From contig CM049317.1 of NCBI GenBank assembly GCA_026874595.1, forward strand, positions 39,274,401 to 39,338,400: a stretch of DNA of 64,000 nt, read 5' to 3'. Positions 44,862 to 56,396 of the stretch are shown in pieces. Every line of letters begins with the position of its first letter. The first letter of the stretch is position 1. A program made the position numbers and the translations under genes. The stretch is from Sipunculus nudus (lineage: Eukaryota; Annelida; Sipuncula; Golfingiida; Sipunculidae). The notes under the pieces are model-generated. The model was given only the letters and a program-made list of their open reading frames with translations. It was not told the origin of the DNA and did not search any database.

Positions 44862-47837
44862 GCGAACCTGTGAGCTTATGCAATGGCCGTCGTCTGTCGT
44901 TGGTACATTAATCCATACTAGCTTGAAAATGACAAGAGTTAGCATTACGACATTTTATGCAAAAAACTAGTCATCTAAAAAACTCTATCGGAATTTGATT
45001 ATTTTTTGGCTAACTGCATTTTCTTAGATTTTATAGGGAAAATGCTAAAAAAGCTTTAAAAATCTTCTTCTCCGAAACTGTTCAGCCAAATTGTCCAGTA
45101 TTTCACATAAATGACTCCTGGAACAATCTTTCTCAAATTTGTTCAAATGGTTTAAGTTCTGTGATTTTTGGTCGAGTTACAGGAAGTTGAACTTAGTCAT
45201 CTGTCCAAAAAAAGCATACTAAAATTACAATCTCAGAAACGGCTGGAGCTATCATCACAAAATTTTATGCCAGTGTTGTTCACATGAGTCATATATGAAT
45301 TCAGGTATTGGTGGTGCCACCTGCATCGGCCTTTTTTGTACGGGGGTCATCAGTGCCTGTATCATACTGACGGCTACAAAAAACTTCTTCTCTTAAACCA
45401 TATGGCCAAAATGTTTAACATCGCACAGAATTGACCCCAGGGTAGTGCTTTCTGAAGTTTGTTCAAATGGTCTCTTTTCAGTGACTTTTGGCTGAGTTAT
45501 GGGAAGCTGAATTTAGTCATATGCCATAACAGCCCATTTTAGCTCAGTGGCTACAAAGATCTTCTCAAAAACCACTAGGCTAAATTCTTAAATCTAACAC
45601 AATAATTTCCCTTAGAAGTTGCTAATTCAAGTTTGTTCAAATAGTTTTGGTTCAATGATTTTTGGCTGAGTTATGGGAAGCTGAACTTTTTTGCAGTATT
45701 TTCCCATATGAGTTATAAACCTACAAAATGTGTAGCCAGGTATAGGTCAAGAGTTCAATCAGTGCAGTAGCTGCATTCTATTTACAGCTTTGGCAGACTG
45801 CTCACTGCATCATATTTAGCACCAAAGTTCAGCCTGAATCTATTTTTAGCTTTGGCAGACTGCCAACTGTGTCAAATTATGCAAGAGGTCAAGAGTTCAC
45901 TCAGTGCAGCCTGGTACAGGTCAAAAGTTCACTCAGTCTAGCCAGGTGCAGGTCCAGAGTTCACTCAGTGCAGTAGCTTGAGGCAGCAATTTGTCACAGG
46001 TCACTTGGGGGCAAATGCCTTACTCACCTAAGCCTTGTCAGCCCGGTGCATCAAACTCTGGGGAAGTTTGATGTATTGGACTTATACCTGTCTATGCGTC
46101 TTTGATGGTATTCTCATTTACAAGACAGGTGGTGCCACCTACATTGACTTTTGCAGTGTATGCGCCTGCTTATTTCTACAGAGGAATTTGATAGATCAGC
46201 CTAAAATTGGGTATGTTTATACATATCGGGTAGCTTTATAGTTTACAAGACTGGTGACGCCACCTGCAACCATTTTTGCACAGCGTCCATCTGTTCATCG
46301 GCCTTGGGATAAAATTACTCATATCTCGGCAGTGGTTTGACTTATCCACCTGAAATTTTGCAGGTTTATACATTCTTGACAGCATTGACCTTTTTTTGTA
46401 CGGGGGTCATTGGTCATCTGTACATTAATCCATAATTTCTCAGGAATAGCAGGAGCTACCATCCCTAGATTTTATGCAATAATCTGTCACATATCAAATG
46501 TTGTGGGATTCAGCTTATTTTTTGCTATCTGCATTTACTTAGATTTAATAGGGAAAAAGCTGAAAAACCTTTAAAAGTCTTCTTCTTGTAAACGGTCCAG
46601 CCAATTTGTTCAATATTTTACAGAAATGATCCCAGAGGCAAGCCCTCTCAAGTTTGTTCAGATGGTTTGCATTTGATTATTTTTAGTTACACAAATTTGA
46701 ACGTAGTCATTTGGCCAAGTAAGCATACTGACATAGTAATCTCAGAAATGACAGAAGCTAGCATTACCAAGTATTGTGCAAATGTTGGTCACATGACTCG
46801 TATTTGAAGTTACAGATTTTGTTGTGCCACCTACATTGACCTGTTTTTTCATGGGCAAAAAAACGAATAATTTTAGCCTCTTTCAGCTTAAAATGTTTAT
46901 GATGAAACTGTCAAGTTGAATCATTCAATTTTTCAAAAGAATTATCCCAGGACATGGTTCTTTCAATCATATCAGAAAAGCTTTTGTTCAAGAGTTCACT
47001 CAGTGCAGCCAGGTATTGGTCAGGAGTTCACTTAGTGCAGTAGCTGCATTCTATTTATAGTGTTGGCAGACTGCCCACTGCATCAGATTTGGCACCAAAG
47101 TTCAGCCTGGATATATTTATAGCTTTAGCAGACTGCCAAACTGTGTCAGATTATGCAACAGGTCAAGAGTTCACTCAGTGCAGCCAGGTACAGGTAAAAA
47201 ATTCACTCAGTCTAGCCAGGTGCAGTAGCCTGAGCCAGCAAATTTGTCACAGTTCACTCGGGGCAACTGCCTTTCTCACTTTAGCCTGGTCAGCCCCATG
47301 CATCAGACTCAAGGTAAGTTTGATGTATTGGCCTGACATTTTGACCTGTCTCTGCTTCTTTAATGGCTTTCTTGTTCACAAGACAGGTGTCGCCACCTAC
47401 AATGACTTTAGCACAGTGTATGTGCCTGCTTATTTCTACAGAGGAATTTGATATATCAGCCTAAAATTGAGCATATATATACCTATCGGATAGCTTTATC
47501 GTATACAAGACTGGTGGTGCCACCTACAATAATTTTTGCACAGTGTGTGTCCATGATTATTCTCAGGAGGGGTTTGATATATCAGTCTGAAATTGGGCAT
47601 ATGTATATATCTCTGATAGCTTTGTTGTATACAAGACTGGTGGTGCCAGCTACAATCATTTTTGTGTTGCGTGCACCCATGCCAGAATTTCAGCAGTGAT
47701 ATTTGTGTAATTGTTTCTTATTCAAAATGTTTAGTACTTGCATTGTTCATATACATGAGAAGTAATGGTCCAGCATTGAAGCATTATACCTGGTGTATTT
47801 CTCAATACACAGGTTCACATTAGGCCTGTAGGCCTTG
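44862..47837 (+). mobile_element. Family C element, complete, without a B insertion
   Basis: It starts GCGAACCTGTGAGCTTATGC after TTTTTT. It follows the C plan with an extra B-like module at 46256-46390 and duplicated modules. GGTGGTGCCACC occurs at 45312, 46127 and 47515. The unoccupied ACAATCATTTTTGTG site is at 47652. The 3' end has the CACAGGTTCAC subterminal repeat, the AGGCCTGTAGGCCT hairpin and CTTG before TT. At 2976 bases it is the best uninterrupted representative. ORFs such as 47089-47451 span different modules and are not conserved between copies. Confidence 0.85.
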
Positions 47838-49194
47838 TTAATAATCATATATGATACCTAGCTTTGATTTGATCTGGTCATCATTATCATTCAATAACTT
47901 AAGTCTATCCATACAGTCATCAGGACCCTGAATAGGAGTGTTCCTTGATTGTGTACACACGTGCATCTGCTGGAAACTGTAGTCCCAGGAATAACAAATG
48001 GCCTCAGATGCTTTGATGGGCACATTTCTCAGTGTAATGAACTGACAATATTTGTTATATAGATTGTGGTAGTAGGGAGGAGATGGTTATTAAAGGCACA
48101 ACATACTTGGCTGGATTTTGGCACAATTAAACTTGGCTGGCACCAGCGAGTCTGTCTGTAAGCCCCAAGTAAACAGCCCCATTCACAAACTGGTAGGCTC
48201 TCATACTATAAGGGTGTACAATATGTGACACAAATTAGTATTGTATTGCACATGGCAATATTTCCATATATAGTGCAGACAAACTATATGACTAGGAAGA
48301 CCTGCAGGGGTCTGTACTTAGTCAACATACAATATTTCCTCCCAACTGTCACTCAGGCTGATAGCTTTTAGGCATTTATTGCCTAAACTGTCACTCTCCA
48401 CTCTAACCAGCAAGAGCCCTGGGCAGGAATATGAAGGAAGCCAAGGTAAGGTTTACCATTGGTCCAGCACTTGTTGCAGATATTGAGCTGTGTTAGGACA
48501 CTCCCAGGAGGTGTGTAAGTGCTTCATGCCTGCTGGCTGGCTGGTTTGACATTCCTGTGGCAGGAATACACTAGACCAGCATGGCAAATCAGCCTGATTA
48601 ATCTTGTGATCTGAAGGGAAATCAGACCGCATGACAGTGAGTATTAACTAAGCATAAAGTAAGGGAGAGCTTTACAAGTCTCATATGTACATTACTGTGC
48701 AAACCCTGGCCACAGGTTCATTACTTGAGACAGGAAGAACAGGTCTTATTTATATTATATGTCTTATCTCAGGAGTCAACCATACATAACATTAAGTCTA
48801 TGTCACAGAGGAAACACAGTGCATGAAGACTGGAATACATCGACATTCTGAATTGACCATAAGGAAGAAAAGGTTATACATACTCTTGGTTTGGTATTAT
48901 TAATTCAAAGCCAGTGAGGTTATGCTGGAAATCAGGTCAAATTATTAGACCGTACTCGAACATAGTGACCTGTAGTCAATCCTGATCAACCATCTTCAAT
49001 CGACAACGTGTCCCGGTGGAGTTTTGCGTGCAATACTTTGCCGGGGTCAATTGAGGTGAAAATGGAATCTTAGTAGAACCCTACCAGAGCCCTAGTAGAA
49101 CCCTAGTGCCACTGCCATAGCTGTAGTGGCCCGTGGGGACCCCCTAGTTCCACCTTTGGAATATTTTTTCTCATAGTCATTTTTATGCAATTAC
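47838..49194. other. About 1.36 kb without recognised repeat or gene
   Basis: It is moderately GC-balanced and lacks the A/B/C text, so it is one of the better candidates for host single-copy sequence. No convincing exon was found. At 49060-49130 a local repetition of TAGTAGAACCCTA occurs; similar CCCTACTGGAAC text is at 50520-50570. Confidence 0.4.
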
Positions 49195-49288
49195 TTGCTT
49201 GTAATAGCTTTTAAGAACACAACACTGGATTTTACAACTCACAAAATAAAATATTATTATTTTTATTATTATTATTATTATTATTATA
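49195..49288 (+). mobile_element. LINE 3' end with (ATT)n tail
   Basis: TTGTAATAGCTTTTAAGAAC, TGGATTTTAC, CACAAAATAAAATATTATT and a TTA/ATT run match the 3' end at 1078-1163 of the LINE at the window start. This is a severely 5'-truncated insertion. Confidence 0.6.
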
Positions 49289-50865
49289 TGGTTTGGCCAC
49301 GGTTGAACTACATTGAGCAAGTTAAAGTATGACTGCACCCCGACCCTATTAGGGCTTAATTACTAATGTTACATCCCAGGGAACTGGGACGCTACGTTTT
49401 GCAACATTTTACTCAGGTTCAGGAGGATTTAAGTAGGATATATATATGTCAGAAGGGTCTGCAACTGTTAGACCAAGTCTGGTCATGGAAAATATTGACA
49501 AAAAATTGTAATTATATAAATACCAGCCTCGGCATCCTTCTCTTCAATTCTTGATTAAATGGTATCATAGACTGACCTTGCTGTTGAGGTCATGAGGCCC
49601 CTTTTCACTTTGTCTCTTTTTTCCGTAGTATATTTCAATGTGCAGTTTACCTCTATCTGTGGAGTTCTAAATGGAAAATTTACAGAAGTAATTCTGGATT
49701 TGTGCCATTCTAAAATTTAAAGTTTCTTCCAGTCACAGAATGGAAAATCCCTCCATGTCCATGAGTGATAATTTAATTAAATTTCATCACTCATTCATAT
49801 CAAGGCTTTGCACCATATACCATAAATTGCTCTGGTGCAAGTTTGATAACATTCTATTATATTTCTGTAATCATTATTTATATTATGTATTTTCTATATT
49901 TCCTTTCATTATCCATTTAAAATATACATATATTATATAAATAAGCAATATATTCAACCTCTATATCAGCTGGTAATGGTTCAAACATAAAATATTAAAA
50001 GGCGGTTTCTGAATATCCTGGTCCCTTGGCCTCCAATTGCTTTACACGTGGCCCCTGTAGTTCTAATTTTTTACTGATGAGGATCTTTTGATTAAAAGTT
50101 TGTTCATTTCTAACATTACCTTAATATATTTGCTGTTTTGTCTTTGAGGCTCTGACAGTATTCCTCCTCTTTGTTTCATACTTATGGGTAGAGCTTGGAC
50201 ACCTCATTAGACTGATTCCCTGCCTGGGACTGATCCTTGGGAGCTACATTCCTAGTTTTCCCTTACAGTATTGTGAATATCTAATTTAGTATTTTTAACT
50301 GATCAAACGTTGAAACTGCATAGAAATGACAAATGTATGAGTTCTCATATGTGCCATGTGATTGGGGTAAGCCATGCGGGCGCAGGTAAGCACCGTAGTG
50401 GACCTTATTAAACCGCAGTTATACCATTCCTGCTGCAAGAGCCGGGATGACCGTACTGGTGACCTATTGGTGCCCTCTTGGGGCCATAGTTAAATGGGGT
50501 TAATAGGCATTTAACATACTATAACCCTACTGGAACTGTAAATAGCCCATAGGAGGACCCTACTGAAACCTTAGTACAGAATTAATCCCGGTTTTAGAGT
50601 TAAAACCACACATGGTCAGCTATAGCAGAGGGGCACTTGGATGTGCCAGGTCAAACCAGGACTTGAAACTGGAATGTGTGACAGGGGCCTTAGGGCTCTG
50701 CTTCAGATAAAGGAAAACAAACAAGTTTATGTTTCTGATTTGAAAAATCATTTAGTAGACATCCTCCTCAGGTTTTTGCAGTTGGTTAAATGGTTCTTGA
50801 GTTAATGCAAGGGGAAGGATTTACAATATGGCGGCTGACTGATGTCCAAATTGGATTTCTGATAA
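49289..50865. other. Unassigned sequence, about 1.6 kb
   Basis: No family text, RNA gene or protein motif was found. ORFs 49366-49554 and 49740-49940 are short, and the second is AT-rich low complexity. Confidence 0.35.
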
Positions 50866-50869
50866 GTTT

Positions 50870-51120
50870 TAAAGTACAGTATTCACATTCTGTCTCACCT
50901 CACTATAATTGTTAGAGCAATTACTGAAACAGTCTGTGAAATAATGTACAGGAAAGAGTGTGCCTAATTGAAATGGATGAACAAAAACCTCATAATAATA
51001 TATGTTACATACTGGATATAACACACAAGATGACTTTACACAGCCATGTTTTAATAGGGACAACCACTTGTTCCAAGAATAACCACTAGGTGGCATATCA
51101 TCACATCTCCCCTTTTTTAG
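50870..51120 (-). mobile_element. Possible LTR start and polypurine tract of the Gypsy-type element
   Basis: On the reverse strand, AAAAAAGGGGAGATGTGATG lies downstream of the integrase region: a purine tract followed by TGTGATGATATGCCACC, the arrangement expected at a 3' LTR start. I could not find the second LTR or a matching CA end, and 530 bases separate it from the integrase, so assignment to this element is uncertain. Confidence 0.35.
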
Positions 51121-51655
51121 GAGCAACTGAATAATCTTTAAATGATAAACAAATATGTCTGTTCTGTAGAAATGAAGTTTGTTACAGTTAAGCTAGTTAA
51201 CTTATTTCAGTCCCGAATAAAGAAAGTTTGTATCTTATATGGAGTTACCTGTTGTTTATTGAGTATTGGTTAAATAAGCCATTACTGTTATTTTAATGGC
51301 TGTTAACATTACACTGTCTAGAGGGGAGAGGTTACCAGCACGTGCCAGGATTTACCATAAATACCTGACTTCACTCTCGCACAGATATTCAGCATCTGTG
51401 TCCCTAACTAGTGTCACATATTTTCAATCAGTCTTTGTAGTGGTCTGTTCACTCTCTGACTGTGACACTGTGTTGGTTCACCTTGAGGCTGAGCAACCTG
51501 GCTCCTGGCTTGATCAGTCGGCTCTAAATCTACAGGCCAGTCTGTGTGTTGGAATGGTAGGTACTCATGTTATTAGAGGTTTCAGGTGTACCCTATTGCA
51601 CCTGTAGACTGTGCCATTGTCTGCCTTAACCTGCTATGATCAGGTGCTACTTGCC
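51121..51655. other. Spacer between putative LTR and integrase, not assigned
   Basis: ORF 51296-51607 (forward, 103 codons) has no recognised motif. The sequence ATAAAGAAAGTTTGTATCTT at about 51219 could be part of a different retroelement. Confidence 0.3.
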
Positions 51656-52493
51656 TTATGACTGTCCCAGTCTGTTTCCACTGACATGATCCAGTATGGC
51701 AACACATTGATTCTGTTTCAGTGGTGGTAAACTTTGATGTGATTGGTCACAATAGTTCTTCGATTTTTGTTTTCTGACCTTGTTGTTCTGCATGATAGTC
51801 TTTCGATGCTGATCTCTGTACATCTTTTCGTGTGCAGGAAGTGTTGTTTGATTTGTCTGCCCATCAGCATTTGAGCAGATGAGAGGCTGGCTTCTAGGGG
51901 CAGAGCACAATATACAAGCAAACCACTGTCTATACATTTCTTTAGTATATTCTTGATCGATTTGACTGAGCTTTCAACCAGTTGATTTGCTTCAGGATAA
52001 TGCAGGCTTGATGACATGATATATCTGCCAGTCTTGCACAAACTGTTTGAACTCTCTGCATGCAAATTGTAGTCTGTCACATGTACATCAACAGTACCAT
52101 GTCGGGCAAAGATTTATTTCTCCACAGTATAATGACAGCTCTTCTGGTTTTCTTGTTTAGTGATATGACCTCTTGGTAGTTAGACAGGTAATCAGTCACA
52201 ATCATATATTCCTTCCTGTCATGCAAAAATAGATTTGCACCATCATTTTGCCTTGGGTTCTTTGGAATTTCATGAGGCTGCAAACTTTCAGGTTGCTGTT
52301 TTCTACTGTATCTCATACAAGTTTGACACTGGTTAATCATTGCTGTGACATGATCATTCATTGTTAGCCAGTAAAGCAGCTCACGTGCACGTCTCTTGCA
52401 CTTTTTTATTCTAAGATGAACTTGATGGACTTTTGTAAGTAAGTCTTGCTGATGGTCTGTTTCTGCCTGGACTTTGGCTCCATATATAAACAC
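51656..52493 (-). pseudogene. Gypsy-type integrase, frameshifted
   Basis: The first part (52493 down to 52077) has an integrase zinc-binding domain with VHQVH (H-x2-H), then CQTC (C-x2-C), then the LQPHEIPKNPRQNDGANL linker and VTDYLSNYQEV with the first catalytic Asp. The frame then breaks near 52080. The second part (about 52080 down to 51718) carries the second Asp (VTDYNLH), the SSLHYPEANQLVESSVK block with the catalytic Glu and an AQMLMGR block. The order is that of Metaviridae/Gypsy integrases. The frameshift and missing downstream sequence make it non-functional. Confidence 0.85.
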
Positions 52494-53400
52494 ATGCTGA
52501 GTAGCTCTTCCTTGAGTTGTTCATATCTGGTTTCAGCACCTGTCACAGCTCCAGAAGCATATGCCACTGGTTTCCAGTCTTTTTGATGAAGCTAATAGAG
52601 TACTGCCCCGAGACCATTTTGACTGGCATTAGATGATATTCTGATTGGTTTCTTGAGGTCATAGTACACAAGTACTGGCTCTGTGGTTATGACATCTTTG
52701 AGCGTCTGCCATGACTTTCCTTGTTATGGTCCCCGTGACCACTGAGATGTCTGGAGCAGTAACATTCTAAGTGGTGCTGTTTTTTCAGACAGCTCAGGCA
52801 ACCATGTGGCTAAATATGTGATCATGTCAAAGAATCTTTGTATATCCTGCTTGTTTTGGGGCTTTTCAATGTTAACAATAGCAGCGTGTTTTAGGCAGCA
52901 TCATGTTGTTCCAGGGTGGCATCCCAGATAATGACATTATTCATGGATGTGTTTGCTTTAGGTATCCCTTGAAATATTTTGTGAACTATTTTATGATAAA
53001 CCTCTGGAGTTGACTGAATTCCGAATGGTAACTACAAGTATCAATAGTGACCAAATGGTGTTGTGAATGTACATTTTTATCTACTGCTTTTATCCATCCA
53101 GTTGTACTTGCCAAAAACCTTGTGAAGCTTCCAATTTGGAGAAATACTAGGCATTTGATAACTTCACCATTATCTCCTCTCTGCTTGGCAGTTTGTAATG
53201 CTGTCACTTTATTGCCCTATTCAAGTTTTGCGGATCCATACATACACAGATGTCCCCATTAGGTTTCTAAGCAACCACAACAGAGTTCACCCAGTCTGTA
53301 GGTTCATTGACTGAGTTTTTGAATGTTGGACGAAGTGAAAAATGGCGAGTTTATGTAGATTACACAATTGCTCCTGGGAGCAAACTATTCATTGGTTTGG
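52494..53400 (-). pseudogene. Gypsy-type reverse transcriptase and RNase H, multiply stopped
   Basis: On the reverse strand, NEPTDWVNSVVVA is followed by a stop (about 53272). Then come KPNGDICVCMDPQNLNRAIK, another stop, LSNA, a stop, and FSKLEASQGFWQ (about 53110-53140). These are the palm-domain motifs of Gypsy reverse transcriptase. The first catalytic Asp is Glu here (KLEAS), and the second catalytic pair reads Asn-Asn (SMNNVIIWD, about 52920-52945). The RNase H-like stretch lies near 52530-52620 with further stops. It is contiguous with the integrase, giving the RT-RH-IN order. No gag or protease was identified. Confidence 0.8.
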
Positions 53401-53917
53401 CCAGGCTTGTATGCTTTAGCAGTGAGTATAAATCTGCTGGAGCACAAGCAATGAATGAATAAGACTGATGCTCATGTGAACCAACTGCCCAGTTGTTCAG
53501 CCTTAAATAGAAGCCCATGCAACATTGCTGGTTTTGTTAACCAGTGCTGGGTCAGCTTGCTATCCATTAAGATCTATTAAAATAAATCAGCATATCTTCA
53601 TTATATTTTATCAGTGTATAATCAAATAATACAGCATCAGAAATTGACTGGGTACCAAATCAGTCCATCTGCTTACTACAACAGCTTGAAAGTTGACAAT
53701 GAACTAAGAAACTAGCTCTAAAATTAACTTGATGACAGTAATAATTTTGATCATGGTCAATGGAAATACAAAGCTTACATAAAAATATTTTCAGATTATT
53801 TTGAATTTTCGTCACAGAGGATCTGTAGTTTGAAATAATGTAATTCATAATTCAGTAATATCTATCCCAGTTGGTTAATAAACTTTAAAAAAATCAATTT
53901 TGATGATTTTTATGATT
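53401..53917. other. Unassigned sequence
   Basis: It may include the 5' part of the retroelement, but no LTR or gag motif was recognised. Confidence 0.3.
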
Positions 53918-54918
53918 AGCTCAGCTGACTGAAAGTCATGTGAGCTATAGCAATCACTCTTTGTCTGTCGTCCTCTGTCCCTATATCTGTCTGTCCGTCT
54001 GTCTGTCCATTAACCAGGCACAAGTCGTAACAACTTGACTTGGAACTTGTGACTTGACATCCAGGGAGGTCCATGAAAAATCTCCTTGGAAACCTAAAAT
54101 AAGGTCTCTGTTACCCGTATCCTCGGAGCTATGGGGCTCAAAAGTATCTCTGAGAATAATGAAAAAATTTGATACAAAAGCTCAAGTATAAGGACAAATA
54201 ATGCATTGATTACCATCATTCTTTCCATGCAAACTGATAATGGAGCTTTTCATAAGTTTCTGCAGACTGGTGGCACCACTTGTATTTTTCAATTTTTTAC
54301 GCATTTTTTTCTCTATTATTGAGTTCTTGAAAGATGAGATCTTCTGTTAAGAGGGCACAAAACTTAACCATTGGACCTGGGATCTTCTTACTTGACATGC
54401 TGGGAAGTCCATGGAAAGTCTCCTTGGACACCTGAAATTAGGACTCTGTTACCCATATCCTTTGAGCTATGGGGCTCAGATTTAGTCCCCAGAATAATGG
54501 AAAATTTGATATCTGAACAACTAATGCATTATTAACCATGATTCTTTGCATGCATATTGATTATGGAGTGTTCCATCAGCACCTGCAGATTGGTGATGCC
54601 ACCTGTATTTTTTCAAATTTTTATGCATTCCCCCCCCTTTTTTGAGACCTTAATAAAAGTGGTCATCTGTTAACAGGGCACAAATAATAACCATTAGACC
54701 AAGGAGTTTACAGGGATGGAGTATCAAGTGAGAGTCTTGCCGTGTCGGATGTTGCTGACAGGGGTCATAAAACTCGCTGCTCTAAGGCACAAAGAGATAC
54801 CGCTGATAAGCCCGGTGCTAATTGATACAGCGCGAGAGACCCGCCTTCGGCGTGACTAATTCGGAACAGCTCGTTATAGTACCGGTATTTTTATAAATAT
54901 TGTGACAAGGATGAGTAA

Positions 54919-55233
54919 GGCCAAAAAAAAAAAATAAATAAAAGGTATGGTTCTCAGGCACCGCCCGCGTCAATTTTAACCCCCCGCATCAAACATTTTT
55001 ATTTTGATTTTCATCTTTCAAGAAGATAAAATAATACAATTTCGATACCATTATCTTTTTTATGTAGTGCCTTTACCTGTTTAGCAAGAAGAAACCTGTC
55101 ATTTTCATGCTTTTCCCAGATCAAATGACATTTTATCGAAACATACAAATACGGTAAAAAATAAAATACGGCCCGCCCGCATTGATTTCTGAAAAAAAGT
55201 GCCTGAGAACCATACCCTTTTATTTTTTTGGCC
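54919..55233. mobile_element. Harbinger-like MITE, 315 bp, nested in the TIR element
   Basis: The ends are long inverted repeats: GGCC, an A run, TAAAAGGTATGGTTCTCAGG, CAC at the left, and GTGCCTGAGAACCATACCC, TTTTATTTTTTTGGCC at the right. TAA flanks both sides (54916-54918, 55234-55236). A 3-base TAA target with GG-starting ends is typical of PIF/Harbinger. No ORF. Confidence 0.8.
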
Positions 55234-55573
55234 TAAGTTACCAAATTTATCTCGGGTAGTATTTAATATAAATTTTTTAACAATCATAAATTTGAATACC
55301 ATATTTTCTTATGTGTGGGAAACGTGTGAAGCTGTCGTTGCTAATAACGCCTGAGCTTGGCTGCGGTAAATATGGGCGATAATACGAGAACAACGCCGTC
55401 AGTGACAGAGGGGGCGATGGCTATCTGTTATCCATCAAAAAGAGAGTCATCCGATCACAAGCGTCAAAATTTTTTTTATCGACGGAATACTATAATACAT
55501 GGCTAATTATTAATATAAGTCAGAAGTGTATGAACTGATGGAATTTTTTATATTTCCGAAGTTATTCAGGGAA

Positions 55574-55751
55574 AGTAAGGTTTACACTTACCAGTCCGTC
55601 CGTCATGAATCACGGCAGAAGTTGATGTAGAGTGACCGCATCTATCCCAAAATCGATCAAGTGATTCCTCAACACGAGACTTTTCTAGATATGTTTGTTG
55701 CGCGTAATTCTTGACAAAACAAACGATTTGTGCATTCATAATTCCGGTCAA
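55574..55751 (-). CDS. Possible coding exon with consensus splice donor inside the TIR element
   Basis: Read on the reverse strand from 55751, the frame starts MTGIMNAQIVCFVKNYAQQT, passes a charged stretch containing KSRVEESLDRFWDRCGH, and ends with HDGRTG. The next bases, GACTG then GTAAGTGT, form a consensus donor (CTG/GTAAGT). The reading frame closes soon after in the would-be intron. It could be the first exon of a transposase of an unrecognised family or a host exon captured by the element. No homology is recognised and no partner exon was found. Confidence 0.35.
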
Positions 55752-56138
55752 TGTTATTCCAGTGATTTACTGCTCAGTTACTGCATATATCGCTCTCCGC
55801 TTCAGCGAGCTACAGCGGACCGCAGAAGTAACATCTAGCAGGCTCGCTTTATCAAAGGCGGTGCCGCCGCTGCGCCTAACCCCGCGGCACAATAGGCGTT
55901 CAATAGAGTTAATGGGCTTATCATGTCTTAATTGCAATTAGCGCACGACTGACACTCGCGACCTGGCAGGGCTTCTGACAGTTGTTACTCCATCCCTGTA
56001 AACTCCTTGATTAGACCTAGAAGCTTCTGACTGGACATCTTGGGAGGTGCTTCAAAAATCCATCTAGTATCACACTATTGCCAATACCAACTGGTCAATC
56101 AGCTGAGTGTCATGACCCATGGTTCACTTGGTTTTTTT

Positions 56139-56396
56139 AGCTAAGCTGACTGTAAGTCATCTGAGCTATTGCAATCACTCTTTGTCCGTCGTCCGCCCAG
56201 CTGTCTGGCCATCCGGTGGTCTGTCCGTAACCAATGGACCTGGAATCTTCTTACTTTACATCTTGAGAGGTCCGTGAAAAATCTACTTGGAAACCTGGAA
56301 TTAGGTCTGGAGTGTTACATCAGTTTGAACAGTTTCTGCAGACTGATGGCGCCACCTGTAATTTTTAAAATTTTTTACAAATTTTTAGCTCAGCTG
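56139..56396 (+). mobile_element. Family A 5' part directly after another A 3' end
   Basis: The hairpin AGCTAAGCTGACT / AGTCATCTGAGCT starts eight bases after the previous A terminus at 56130, separated only by GTTTTTTT. It contains one module with GATGGCGCCACCTGTAATTT and is cut at 56397 by the next A start in a T run. Confidence 0.8.

Larger units (their letters stand above)
54700..56009. mobile_element. TIR DNA transposon of unassigned type, 1310 bp
   Basis: The ends are perfect inverted repeats of about 24 bases: CAAGGAGTTTACAGGG then ATGGAGTA, and TACTCCAT then CCCTGTAAACTCCTTG. The flanks repeat ATTAGAC (54693-54699, 56010-56016). An 8-base reading, ATTAGACC, is possible if the first C belongs to the target. 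The interior is CpG-rich and unlike the surroundings, has no recognised transposase, and carries a possible coding exon on the reverse strand. A second MITE sits inside. A 7-8 base duplication fits hAT, P or related groups, but the terminus is not diagnostic. Confidence 0.85.
53918..56130 (+). mobile_element. Family A element with both ends, carrying a 1.3-kb TIR element
   Basis: The hairpin is AGCTCAGCTGACT / AGTCATGTGAGCT, followed by a CTGTCCGTCTGTCTGTCC run. Modules follow with GGACCTGGGATCTTCTTAC and GGTGGCACCACTTG, GGTGATGCCACCTG. The 1310-base element at 54700-56009 interrupts the ACCATTAGACCTAGAAGCTT text. The 3' terminus is ATCAGCTGAGTGTCATGACC, CATGG, TTCACTTG at 56130. Without the insertion the element is about 0.9 kb. 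Confidence 0.8.

Noticed and set aside
47089-47699. Two adjacent ORFs of 120 and 83 codons in the C element
   Set aside because: They are made of C modules, are not conserved in the other C copies and show no domain.
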